DNA of 64,000 bases from Chaetoderma sp. LZ-2023a (Eukaryota > Mollusca > Caudofoveata > Chaetodermatida > Chaetodermatidae), in contig CM067359.1 in the NCBI GenBank assembly GCA_034401795.1, positions 143,908,233 to 143,972,232 on the forward strand. Direction: 5' to 3'. The number at the start of each line of letters is the position of its first letter. Positions within the stretch are counted from its first letter, which is position 1. Positions 53,730 to 64,000 of this stretch are shown one piece after another. Under the pieces are notes generated by a model. The model searched no databases. It saw nothing but the letters and a program-made list of their open reading frames with translations, and was not told the origin of the DNA. The position numbers were made by a program, and so were the translations under genes.

Positions 53730-55006
53730 ATAGGTGAAGCTGACATACTTTTGATACAAGACACACCTTTTGGCTATGCTGCATCCATATTATAACAAGT
53801 TTGGTGACTATATCTGAAAAACTCTTGAAAGTAACCATGAAAAGTAGGTCACAGTGATCCGATTGCGGAGTATATAACACCATTTGGGGGGTGTGTGTGT
53901 GTTAAATAAGATCTTCCATTGACACAGGAAGGAAAGAATGATCCATATACTACAGGCTTATCTATGAGATGTACTCTATACCAGAGGCCAGCTCACTGAC
54001 AAATCCACTGACCTTTATTTTCAGCTTCGCAGATGACACAAGCTGAAACTCCAAACACATCATCTTCAGACATCACACTCCAAACTGATGAGGCAGACTT
54101 CTCCAGCATAAGTGTAGAATTCTCTCCACGGTCTGTATGATAATGGATAGATCTGATCTGTTACTCAATATTTATGATGTCAAGATCACTTATGTCACAT
54201 GGAATCTGACGTCACAATCAAAATGCGCAATGAATGAAGCATCTAGGTCCGTTATGAACACTGAATAGCCCGCCAAGTGTTTGAATTGTATGTTCTTACT
54301 ATTTAATAAAGTGTTGAACATTTTGAAACTAATATGTTTGGGTGCTGTTGCTGCTGTAGCACTCAGTCAAATTAGTTTCAAAATATTCAACAGGTTACTT
54401 GTATAGTTCCCTTGAATTTGGAATTCTGGGAATTCAGGATTCAGAGTATGTAAATCGATCCCAATACACGTACATATTCAATTACGTCACAATCAAAACG
54501 CGTAATTTGAATGACATCTAGATCTGTCATAAACATTGAATACATAAAGTCCGCCAAGTGTATTACTATGAATTTTATGTTTCACTATTTAATAAACATT
54601 CTGTTGAATATTTTGAAACTATCTTGACCATAGGTAGCAACAACGGCCAGCTGAATTAGTTTCAAAAATATTCAAACGGTTACCTGCATAGTTAGCTTGA
54701 AATTGTGATCCTACAGGTAAGCTGTTGAATATTTTGAAACCAATTTGATTGGAAGTATTACTAGAATAAATCCCTCTATTGAAAGAGAAACTAGCACTTG
54801 AATGGGCAGGCCGGCCAGAATAGTCTCTGCAGTGTTCTTAAAGAATGTCCATTTGCAGTTCAAAGCTATTTTTGAAAATTTATCACTAAAATGACTTACT
54901 CAATAACCCACACTAGTCATTCCACTAGTAAATTCTCAACAAGAGCTCAGCAAACGATGCATAATACCCTGTCCTGATGACAAATCAATGAGAGCATTCA
55001 GAAAAC
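53730..55006. other. Host DNA with hairpin repeats, no firm gene
   Basis: Type 1 hairpins at 54305-54392 and 54598-54680 with a half arm at 54720-54750, and a type 2 hairpin at 54845-54950 ('tccatttgcag' arm). A possible terminal exon at 54025-54140 is described separately. 53735-53850 continues the host repeat cut by e6. Confidence 0.5.
54025..54140 (+). CDS. Possible terminal coding exon of a host gene
   Basis: The acceptor-like 'gacctttattttcag' ends at 54024. One frame after it (entering in phase 2) is open for 38 codons including SQMTQAETPNTSSSDITLQT and a DEADFSSISVEF stretch, ending with TGA at 54138-54140. The composition is coding-like (polar, acidic, Ser/Thr-rich), but an open run of this length is not rare by chance, and no partner exon or domain was found. 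Confidence 0.2.
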
Positions 55007-55527
55007 CCCAACAGACCCCCCCTTTAGTGGGTTGGTCTGTAGTTTTATTAACCACTATAAAAACATACTTACCGTTCAATCACTACTTGCTAAATCAAAT
55101 AGCTGCATTTAGCTATCAGAATAAAGTTTTTATGCTTGCTTATACTCCCTAATGCCTATACCATCACCATGTAGACCCTCCACCAGGCTTCTGGTAGAGG
55201 GACCCCCTGCATTAGCCTTACAATAGACTGGCACCAGTCTGTACTCACTCCTTGGTGACGCTTGTCACTAAGCACGCTCGCGCATGCGCAGTAGGTCCCA
55301 ATTGTGAAAACTGAATCACTTTTCTAAATATAAGTGCCATACATCCAGCCTAGATTCTCAAATCAATACCCAGCGGGGTGGCTGAGGGCAGGTCGTAGTG
55401 ATTGAACGGTAAGTATGTTTTTATAGTGGTTAATAAAACTACAGACCAACCCACTAAAGGGGGGTCTGTTGGGGTTGTTATTATACCACAAAAACATCCA
55501 TTACCGTTCAATCACTACTTGCTAAAC
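55007..55527 (-). repeat. Right ITR and ICR of e7
   Basis: The arm 55004-55086 ('cccaacagacccccccctt' to 'cgttcaatcactact') is repeated inverted at 55395-55477. 55474-55527 is the reverse complement of the left terminus 62238-62291. GCGCATGCGCA at 55280-55290. About 55068-55325 is inverted against 62018-62262. Confidence 0.85.
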
Positions 55528-55687
55528 CCGTAGATTTGGTCAGTTCCCCACTACGAAACTTTGGTGGGAGGTGATTTGAGAATCCATAAGCATGGATAAA
55601 AATCAAACAAACATAACCAAATGTTAACAACATAACATAATGGTGCCTCCTAATCAATCAGACAGTGATTAACAACCAAATAAAACT

Positions 55688-56730
55688 TTAAACATAAAGA
55701 ATTAAATTAAAACCCAAGTAATAACTCTCACCATTACCCGCAGACGCACAGTCCTCGCGAAAATGGTGGTATCTGCTTGGTAAATGGTCTTCGGGCTTTT
55801 TGGTTAAAATAGTAATGTTCCTAAAGAAAGATGCCGCTGCGCTCTGGTCTTTCAAATAAAAAGAGGTAAAAGTAGACTCAGATTTCCATCCTGCAACTTG
55901 CATAAGTTCGTCTACAGAAGAGCCAGCAGAGCGAAAGAGGTAGCCATCCCTCTGACATCATGACCTTAATGTGATATAGATTGATTTGCTCAGGAGAAGC
56001 AATCTCGTAGCAGAGTTGAATGGTGTCACAAATCCATCTAGCAATGGATGCTTTAGAGACCAGTCTGGCTACCCCTTCCGCGTAGGGAACACATAAGCTT
56101 TAAGCTAATCGAAGCGATGGGTTCAAATATGATGACCTGCCACAACCTGAAGAATCAACGCCAGGTTCCCGGAAGGTAAAGGTTTAGCAATAGGAAGACG
56201 AATATTACCTAAACCTCTGATGAAAAATTCAGCACCTCAGTATCTATAACATCCGCATTTAACGAAAAAGGAATAGAGTATGTTAAGGAAATCTATATCC
56301 TATAACATTGTTAGCAGTCAGATGAAGCGAATCGAACAGATAGAATAAGAAATCTAACACTTGAGATATAGAAAACAGAATCGGGCACGATATCCTGATT
56401 TGAACACCATCCTCCGAAAATCTTAAGTCGACCCTTGAAAACTCTTCGGGTTGACTCCCTCTTGGCCGAATTAATGATTTTCTGAGATCTTGCAGAAATT
56501 TTATTTTCCGTGAACGAGCACTCGATATTCTCCAAACACACCGACTGAAGATTCCTGGGTTTGGATGAAGGCCCGTTCCCCTTACCTGGGATAACAGATC
56601 TGGGGACACTGGCAGCAGACGCGGGAGTCTACTAGAAGCTCGAGAAGGTCTACGAAACAGATCCTTTATGGCCAAAAGGGAGCTATCAACAAAATCTCGC
56701 AGAATTAATACTTGACTTTCTTCATAACCA
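55688..56730 (-). pseudogene. Tyrosine recombinase of e7, heavily broken
   Basis: The C-terminal signature QVAGWKSESTFTSFYLKDQS (about 55845-55903) matches the W-x2-E-S-x-F-x3-Y-L end of DIRS recombinases, with the nucleophile Tyr. An N-terminal part near 56675-56283 holds SQVLDFLFYLFDSLHLTANN followed by VIGYR, corresponding to QVVADFLCHLYDAYSLKPNS of e6. The middle is split over several frames and no HxxR could be read cleanly. Confidence 0.65.
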
Positions 56731-56776
56731 AGGGAAGCATGATAGTCGAAGGGAACGCATATGCGAAGATTCCTGT

Positions 56777-58428
56777 TCAGGACTGAGACAGGGCGTCCAC
56801 CGCCAACGCCTGATTGACCGGAAAAGGAGACATGAAATAGGAGATCTGGGCATTCAGAGAGGTCGCGAACAGGTCTACATGGGGACGATCCAGGAGGGGT
56901 ACAGAGAATTCAGACATCCTGGGACATGTGAGGACACCAGGAAACTCTGTTTCATACGACACCACGTGAGGAGATTCCACACCTCCAAAGTCGAGACGAC
57001 TTTGTGCCTCCCTGCTTGCTGATATAGGAAACTACTGTCGAATTGTCCGATCGAATCGAGATATTGATGCACTGCACTTGATCCGACCAAGCAAGGACCA
57101 AGCAAAGAGAGTCTTCTTGACAGCCCACCTTTCCAGAATGTTGATGTGGGCTGATGACTCCTCCAGGAACCACAGGCCTGAGACCGAAAGTGAACCCCAG
57201 ACCGCTCCCCCTCCCTCCTGGGAAGCGTCTGCAAAGATGATTGCTTGAGGAGAAGACTTGACCAGAGGAACACCCATCAGAAGCAGAGAGCGATCCTTCC
57301 AGATTCTAGGTGGGGACTTAAATGCTCTCTGACCGGGATCTGATGGTACACTGAATGGGTCGCTGTTTCCCTAGGGAAATGAGCTACATTTGGAAAAGTC
57401 TCCTCATCAGCGCCTCCCCCGGAACGATGTTCTCGACGCTGACCATCAAGCCTAACACCCGGAGAAAGAAAATTGCTCTGACCACGGCAGAGGATGTCAA
57501 AATTTCCATGGCTACTAAGATGGCTTCTACTCTTACATATGAAGGGAAGACTAAGCCTTGATCTAGGTCGAAAGCCACACCTAGGTGGGTGAAACCCTGA
57601 GACGGGACCAAATATGATTTTCCTAGATTTATAACCCATCCTAGACTGGAAGCCAGACTGCAGACCTCTGGAATGATACTTGCCAGAATTGAGGCAGATT
57701 CTGCTTTTAGCAACCAATCGTCTATGTAAAGGTGAAGGGGACAGAACGACTGTGCAGAAAACCTGCCACTGCTGACACTAGGCGGGTGAAGAAAAGAAGC
57801 CGTGGTCAGGCCGAATGGCATGACTCTGATTGCCATACCCGGCCCTTGAACGCGAATCTCATGAATTTTCTGAATGGAGGGAGGATGAGAATGTGAAAGT
57901 AGGCGTCCTTGAGATCTATGGACGCTGTCCACATGCCTGGACTCAGACTGGCGATAATCTGAGATACCGTCTCCATCTTGAATTTGGGGTGGATATATGC
58001 AGATTTAATCTCTTCAGATTGATGATTGGACGCCATCCACCTGATTTCTTGGGGACTAGAAATAGATTTGAGTAGAATCCCGGGTCTACTCTCCAACATG
58101 GAACCTCTTCTATAGCCTTCTTCAACCGCATTGACTCCAATTCGTCTTCCAGGGCTCCCAACTTCTCCAGATTGGATGGAACTGGAGTCCATTTGGGCTG
58201 GCAAGACATAGAAGGCAGATCTATCCAAGACGGTGCATACCCCCAGCGGCTTTGCTCTAACAGCCAGTAGTCCTGCGCGAGGGCTTGCCAAGTCTCCCAG
58301 AACAGAGACAAGCGCCCTCCTACTGGCACGCTGGGAAGAAGGGACTGCACCGATAGATCCAAAGGTGGTAGAAGATGAGGAAGGACTGGTAAATGAGAAA
58401 GGGAAAGGCCTGCCCGGGCTGATGCCAC
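56777..58428 (-). pseudogene. RT-RNase H of e7, frameshifted
   Basis: RT: GFYSNLFLVPKKSGGWRPII (58090 region), ASIDLKDAYFHILI, VMPFGLTTA, YIDDWLLKAES (YIDD box) and THLGVAFDLDQGLVFP. RNase H: IIFADASQEGGGAVW (57245 region), ILERWAV, IRSDNSTVVSYIS and HVPG; then RPHVDLFATSLNAQISYF, matching PNIDLFAMKKNAK of the other copies. At least four frame changes. The order and motifs place it in DIRS, but distant from A-C. Confidence 0.75.
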
Positions 58429-58432
58429 CCCT

Positions 58433-61400
58433 TCAACCCCGTCTAGGTTGAAAACCTCTAGAGGAGCGTCCCTTAGGTCTAGACCTGGAACCTCGAGAGA
58501 AAAATTGCCCCCTTCTCACCTGAGGGGGGGCTTGACGAACCTGGGCTCTAGGTCTATGCGAGGGAATGGATTTAAAACGATCCTCCTTCGCAGATCTGGA
58601 ATGGGAAGGAGAGGACCGATTAGAGTTCGTAAAAACCCTTGACGGATAAGCCCCATATTCATCCGGCCTAAGACTCTTCCTCCTGGGAGAGGAGGGACTC
58701 TTCACCCCGGAAGAGTCTCTTTTGCTGAAGGCCTCAAAATCAAACACTAATCCCGCAGATCCTTAGCTGATCTAAAACGATCAGACTCCGCCCTAATAAT
58801 CGAGGTAGCATTCTGACCAAAAATATCTGATCCGAAAGGCGGAGCAGATATCAGGTTACTCCTGAGGGATCAGAAATGATCACCTCAGTAAGCTTCCTTG
58901 ACCTTCTCTCAGAGGTGAACACCAAACCAACGGTAAACTGATTTCACCTAACCTCTTGACAGGTCAGCTGAAGAATGAAATATTTCCTGAGGAATCTGAC
59001 CCCCTTTCTCCTGAGTTTCGATAATAGCCTCCGAAAGAAGGGCCAAAAAGTTAGCTGATTTCAACTGAGCCCGACAGACAGACTCCCATCTAAAAAGGGG
59101 CTGATGAAGATTCTACCTTAGCCGCTTCCTTCAGATGTGATGACAGAACATCCCATGTCGGACCATTAATAGATTGGGTAGAGGCCAATCTAATGTAATC
59201 ATCTTTGGGAACCTGTACTGGAGCATCTACCTTGGGCGTAAGAGAGAAAACTTTCAGTTGGACATCGTTAATGTAAAATCTAACATGTCTACGACCAAGT
59301 TATCCACCGAAAGAACAGAAGGAACATTGCCTGAAGATTCTGAAGATGCAAGATCAGAACCCAACGACGGAGGATCAATCGAAAATTCATCCTGAAGAGG
59401 AAGAGATAGGGACGACGCTATACATTGATGAGCCCTAGACCAGTCATCCGGAGAGGCCCTATCATGATAGAACCTCTTCAGATCCCTGGCTCTGACTGAT
59501 CTCTGAGTAGCCTTAACAGAAAGGTAAGACGGAGACGAAGAAGAAGGAGGACAGATGTCCGAGTCTAGCGAAGCAGAAGAATCAACGATCCTCAGAGAGG
59601 ACGGAGAAGCTAACGCTCTAGAGGGAGAGTCCGAGAGAGAGTCCAAAGTCAACGGAGACTGATAAGGACTAACCACGCAATCCTCTGGCTGACTAGAACA
59701 GAAAAAATAACGATCCACCTCACTAGCTGAAAATCTGGACAAAATTGAAAATCTAGCTGAAATAATAGATCGGTGAAGAGAGGGATCTCGGCTTACTGAA
59801 AACAAGGAAAAAATCTAATCCCGAATCAACTATCTGGAATTCTAATTCTGGAGACAGAACGACCGAAACAATAGGATCCAAATGATCAAACGCCGGAGAA
59901 GATGAGTAATAAGAAGGCAAAGGCGGGACAGACGGAGCAGAAGAAGGTATGTGAGAAGCCGCAGAATAATTCTGATGAAGGGAAGCCGGAATATGAAGCA
60001 AACCTGGAGGCGGAGATATAGATGACGGATGAAAAAGAGAAGACGAATTAGAAACATGAGAAGACGAAAATCCCTAGCAGATAAGACAGATGCAGAAGAA
60101 GAATAGGACGGATGACTACTACTACTCTTCTGAGAACCTGCTTGAGAGAAAAAGGAAGGAGATGAGGAACGAGAGAGAGATACTACATCACGAAAGGAAG
60201 GATGAACAAAATCTGACACAGGACCAAATTGAGAACTAGAAGAACGATCCGGATACTGTCTATCCAAGACGGAAGGAGCGGTGCAAAAATAACTAGTCGG
60301 AATTAACAGACCTATTACTTAACTGTGAATCTGCGTTAATCGGAAGTTCGTATCTTAATCCGGAAGTAGAACTACTGTCACCTGAAGCGGAAACGGAAAC
60401 CCCTGCCCCGGAAGACGCTTGCAAGGACGGGTCAACACGACCCGGACATGCGTAACTCTAACCGGAAGTGCCTAAACTACCCCCGGAACCGGAAGTACAC
60501 AAAGCTGAACCGGAAAAAGAGGACGAAAGCAATGACGGATCCAACTGACTCGGATAAGCCTCCTTCCTACCGGAAGTAGCCACACTACTACCGAAAGAAG
60601 AGCCTGACAATCCGGAAGCGGAACGATGCATATATGGGTCCAACAGACCCGGATGCACATTTTTCCCACCGGAAGTAGTAACACTACTACCGGAAACGGA
60701 AGTCGGAAAACCGGAAACGGAAGACGCCAACATATGCACTGCCGAGTCCAACAGACCCGGAACTACATTCTTCCTCCCGGAACCAGAACCTCTATCGCCG
60801 GAAACTGTTGAATCGGAAACGGATGTTGGCGCATAAGTCCTATTCTCATGAGTCACCGGATGTTCAGACACGCCAGAAACAGTCTCGGTGCTCCTTTCCG
60901 GATGCCTGGTAAAACCAGAATCCATTCCTGACAGCAAACCCGCTTGTCTGGCAACGCCAGGAGCAGAGGCAGGTGCTTCTTTATTTCCTACCGGAAGTAG
61001 TAACACTACTACCGGAAACGGAAGTCGGAAAACCGGAAACGGAAGACGCCAACATATGCACTGCCGGGTCCAACAGACCCTGAACTACATTCTTCCTCCC
61101 GGAACCGGAACCTTTATCGCCGGAAACTGTTGAATCGGAACCGGATGTTGGCGCATAAGTCCTATTCTCATGAGTCACCGGATGTTCGGACACGCCAGAA
61201 CAATCTCGGTGCTCCTTTCCGGATGCCTGGTAAAACCAGAATCCATTCCGGACAGCAAACCCGCTTGTCTGGCAACGCCAGGAGCAGAGGCGGGTGCTTC
61301 TTTAGATGCGATCGGCGATCTTACCATATTCCTAGCAATCGGAATCACTGTGAAACGGACCTTGGTTGCAGGCGACATCCTGGCGTAACTCTAACCGGAA

Positions 61401-61540
61401 CTCCTACCAACGGACGCCTTTGAAGTGATACGTTCGTCTAAAGACTTGGTTAAAACATTAGCGAAGGATTCAAACCTGGCGAATAATGCCATGACCGGAT
61501 CTGAACTAGAGGAGCTGCCCCCCTCCGATGTTGAGACCGC
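58433..61540 (-). pseudogene. gag of e7, Ser/Gly-rich, frameshifted
   Basis: The 3' end is basic (QAPPQVRRGQFFSRGSRSRP), in the place of the Arg-rich tail of other gags, and directly precedes RT. Upstream frames at 59254-60267 are Ser-rich (SSSSPSYLSVKA, SDSPSRALASPSS). The 5' part, 60458-61378, is built of SG/TSG-containing repeats encoded by TTCCGG on the minus strand, with a tandem duplication of 322 bp. A possible N terminus near 61490 reads MALFARFESFANVLTKSLDE. The cysteine-rich module of families A-C was not found. Confidence 0.55.
60668..61310. repeat. 322-bp tandem duplication in e7 gag
   Basis: 60668-60989 and 60990-61310 are near-identical, each beginning 'accggaagtagtaacactac' and running through 'gttggcgcataagtcc' and 'cgcttgtctggcaacgcc'. 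The copies differ by a few substitutions and a 1-bp change near 'cagaacaatctcgg'. Confidence 0.85.
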
Positions 61541-62017
61541 CGTGTAAACAGATATGTGAAGCAGATTGATACGACATAAAGCAACTAGTTTTGAAACACC
61601 CCTGAGACATCACAACGGCGACTCCTAGGGCGATCTTAATAAAGTGCTTTGAGGAAAGAATCAGTAATGATTTTTCTGATATTGTTTTGAGAGCACTAAG
61701 ATTACGTTATTAGGAGTGGTACTGGCTATTATTCCTTCTAACATGGTATCTTGATGGTATATAATAGGCATGGTTACTCTAACCTCTAAAGCGGGAGTGG
61801 TGACACAAAAACTGGTAACTCCAAACGCTAGAGTTACAAACACCTCTAAAACACCATGATATAAAAGTTAAACATAACTTAGAAAGAATTGACTTCATGG
61901 TAGGCATCTTTGTTCAATTAGTTGTAGTAGATTGTCTATAAAAGCAAGCTAATTGACTTTTATATCTAATTTTGATAGCTGACAGAACTGTTGGCTAGCA
62001 GAATATTTGAAAAGTGA

Positions 62018-62291
62018 TTCAGTTTTCACAATTGGGACCTACTGCGCATGCGCGAGCGTGCTTAGTGACAAGCGTCACCAAGGAGTGAGTACAGACTGGT
62101 GCCAGTCTATTGTAAGGCTAATGCAGGGGGTCCCTCTACCAGAAGCCTGGTGGAGGGTCTACATGGTGATGGTATAGGCATTAGGGAGTATAAGCAAGCA
62201 TAAAAACTTTATTCTGATAGCTAAATGCAGATATTTGATTTAGCAAGTAGTGATTGAACGGTAATGGATGTTTTTGTGGTGTAATAACAAC
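62018..62291 (-). promoter_or_regulatory. Left ITR and presumed promoter of e7
   Basis: Contains TGCGCATGCGC (62043-62053), a palindrome 'gactggtgccagtc', 'ccagaagcctggtgg' and the terminus 'gaacggtaatggatg'. It is inverted against the right ITR. Neither CCAAT nor a clear ETS core is seen next to the NRF1-like site, unlike families A and B. Confidence 0.55.
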
Positions 62292-63060
62292 AGTGATTTA
62301 ATTCTTCCTCAGACATAGACAAGTCATCTTATGAAGTGCCAAAGCAATCTGCTAAACTTGTCACGTAGTTATTGTCCTGAAACCAATTTTCAAGATGGAT
62401 TTAGGAGCATCATTGATTTCGATAAGTTTAATCCTCAGATTACTGCCATCCTATGAAATTTCAAAGTAATCAATTTTCAAGATGGCCACTCTTGGCTGGT
62501 GCACATCTTGGATTTAGGATTATCGTCAATTTTGTTAGGTTTCGTCTTCAAACCTAGTCAAAGAACGCTATGAGATTTCAAAGCGACCCTATCAACTTTA
62601 ACGAAGCTCTCAGGCAGAAACCAATTTTCAAGATGGCTGCCAGTGGCTGGTGGCCATCTTAGATTTTAGATCATCGCCAATTTCAATACATATTTCTTAT
62701 CCAGACCAATTCCAAACACGCTATGAAGTTTCAAAGTGATCACTTAAACGGTTACAGAGCTTTCAACTGGAAAATTTTCAAGTCTTGGTCATCAGATCAT
62801 CGTCAATTTCGGTCAGTTTCTTCATCAAACCTAGTCCTTCATCCTATAAAGTTTCAAAGGGATCCGAAAAATGGTAATGATGTTATCATCTGGGAACAAA
62901 TTTTCAAGATGCCCGCCTGTGGCTAGCAGCCATCTTGGATTTCTATAGGTTTCGTATCCAGATATAGTCCAACCCCTATGAAGTTTCAAAGCGATCCGTT
63001 AAATGGTAATGGAGTTAATATGCCTATATTATCACGTCATTAATTTATTTCAAGATGAGA
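62292..63060. repeat. Degenerate 'caagatggc' tandem repeat
   Basis: Modules of about 110-130 bp: 'aattttcaagatggc', 'ggccatcttggattt', 'atcgtcaatttc' and 'tatgaagtttcaaagcgatcc' recur about six times. Related to 6745-7490 and 27400-27955. Confidence 0.65.
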
Positions 63061-63512
63061 ACTTAATGTTAACCTCGGCGCCACCAGAGAAATCAGGCAA
63101 AGGCCTTAATATTAAATAATGTTCAACATAAATTAAGCAAATATAGTTTATACATTCCTAACAACGCTGATGTGAAAACGCTTATAAAACACAATTTGCA
63201 AGTTTTTGCAATGGCACTGGATGACAGCGAAAAAAGTGTTAAACTTAGGACCTTGTGTGTCCCCGAGTCAGGAATATAAATTTTGCGAAGGCATCACATT
63301 TCTTAATAACAAATATTTTGACTTCTAATTTGATTTGAGGTTAAAATTATATTTTTGGAAACGTTATGTTGTGCAGATCTATTCATTTTGTAGCAAGTAC
63401 TATAGGGGGTCTGGAGTGCTCTTTTAGAGCATCCTCATTTCATATCACAGATGATTTTTTTTGTTTAAGGTTGGTCCCGATCCCATGGTGGTTCATAATA
63501 AGGATAAATTAG
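63061..63512. other. Host DNA, nothing recognised
   Basis: AT-rich, no open frame or repeat identified. Confidence 0.4.
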
Positions 63513-63985
63513 TTACCTCGCCAGGATGTAAAAATTGTTTGAGTGCAGCTCCTTCAGCACTACCTCGGCACTGGCTACATCACTCTGGTCAGTTCTTGTG
63601 GATTGATAGACCACTGGTATATGGTAGCCATCATCTCGGTTCAACGTTGGCTGATGTTTAAAAATTTTGATGGCCTTTAATAAGTTGGTCTTGTTGCTAA
63701 TGACCGAGGCACTGCTGGCGGGGAAGGTATGGCCAGTGGTTTCTGGGTGCTCTGCCACAGCTGAGTTGGAATTGTTTTTGCATGTTCTTTCATTCTAGTG
63801 CTCAGGGGCCCTGATGTTTCACCTATGTATGCACCATCGCAATGGTCACACTCGATCTTGTAGATGACTCCAGAGCATTCATCTGTGGTAAACTTATCTT
63901 TGGGTCTGACTAATTGCGATCTTAAGGTGTTGACGGGATTCACCAGCGAAGTCGAAGAACATGGCCAGATTGCTTTGCTAGACAT
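63513..63985 (-). pseudogene. GIY-YIG endonuclease end of a Penelope-like element
   Basis: The minus strand reads GVIYKIECDHCDGAYIGETS, then LSTRMKEHAKT: the 'GIY' strand written VIYKI, a Cys-x2-Cys insert, the 'YIG' strand, and the Arg of the R-x3-EH motif. In a second frame (63758 down) follow AEHPETTGHTF and a LLKAIKIFKHQPTLNRD segment, which fits the E-x-hydrophobic-x-I-x5-P-x-LNRD end of Penelope-like endonucleases. A frameshift separates the two near 63680-63760. This domain nicks target DNA for retrotransposition; the RT should lie to the right of the window. The initiating codon of the frame is not meaningful. Confidence 0.65.
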
Positions 63986-64000
63986 TTTGGTACATGTCAG

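Larger units (their letters stand above)
55007..62291 (-). mobile_element. DIRS copy e7 (family D), divergent and decayed
   Basis: A 7.3-kb minus-strand element with DIRS architecture but little nucleotide similarity to families A-C. Both flanks show AAC at the junction ('cagaaaac' left, 'ataacaac' right) and no other duplication. Order on the minus strand: left ITR, Ser/Gly-rich gag with CCGGAA repeats, RT, RNase H, recombinase, ICR, right ITR. All genes are frameshifted. Confidence 0.85.

Noticed and set aside
60626-61423. Plus-strand frames of 61-97 codons over the CCGGAA repeats
   Set aside because: Antisense of e7 gag, repeated by the tandem duplication.

Overview
This is a eukaryotic accessory region, very probably from a mollusc and most likely a bivalve. 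That guess rests on the AT-rich intergenic DNA, the degenerate 'caagatggc' repeats, the GGCCAGGTGAGC-type repeat tails and the intron-split host exon. It is inference, not proof. No bacterial-style operon, rRNA or CRISPR is present. About two thirds of the window is DIRS-order retrotransposons, i.e. elements that integrate with a tyrosine recombinase (YR) instead of a DDE integrase.

Layout: (1) 1-1371, left ends of two minus-strand family A DIRS copies lying head to tail. (2) 1372-11605, host DNA with one convincing exon (2121-2243, minus, discoidin/F5-8C-like), three kinds of small repeats and a non-autonomous DNA transposon. (3) 11606-25082, family A copy e2 (minus) whose gag is split by family B copy e3 (plus, 16817-23883). 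(4) 25083-30695, palindromic repeats and a second copy of the DNA transposon. (5) 30696-37806, family B copy e4 (minus, decayed). (6) 37807-40357, host repeats. (7) 40358 to about 45.9 kb, family C copy e5 (minus, 5' truncated). (8) 46696-53729, family A copy e6 (minus), the least damaged element. (9) 53730-55006, host repeats. (10) 55007-62291, family D copy e7 (minus, divergent, decayed). (11) 62292-64000, degenerate repeats and the 3' end of a Penelope-like element with a GIY-YIG endonuclease.

The DIRS copies share one plan: left inverted terminal repeat (ITR), gag, RT-RNase H, tyrosine recombinase, an internal complementary region (ICR) that abuts the complements of both outer termini, and right ITR. 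The ICR is the known DIRS template for making a circular intermediate that the recombinase inserts. The nested insertion of e3 in e2 shows integration without target duplication, because e6 serves as the unbroken reference.

The most interesting signals are: a 45-51 nt first gag exon, hidden from ORF calling, conserved in five copies with a phase-0 splice donor and a matching phase-0 acceptor before a cysteine-rich module; ITRs of all four families carrying an NRF1-like palindrome, joined in families A and B by ETS and CCAAT motifs; outward-facing GGTAAGTAT splice-donor-like motifs at the termini; and a reading frame that stays open across the whole RT-RNase H region upstream of the recombinase.
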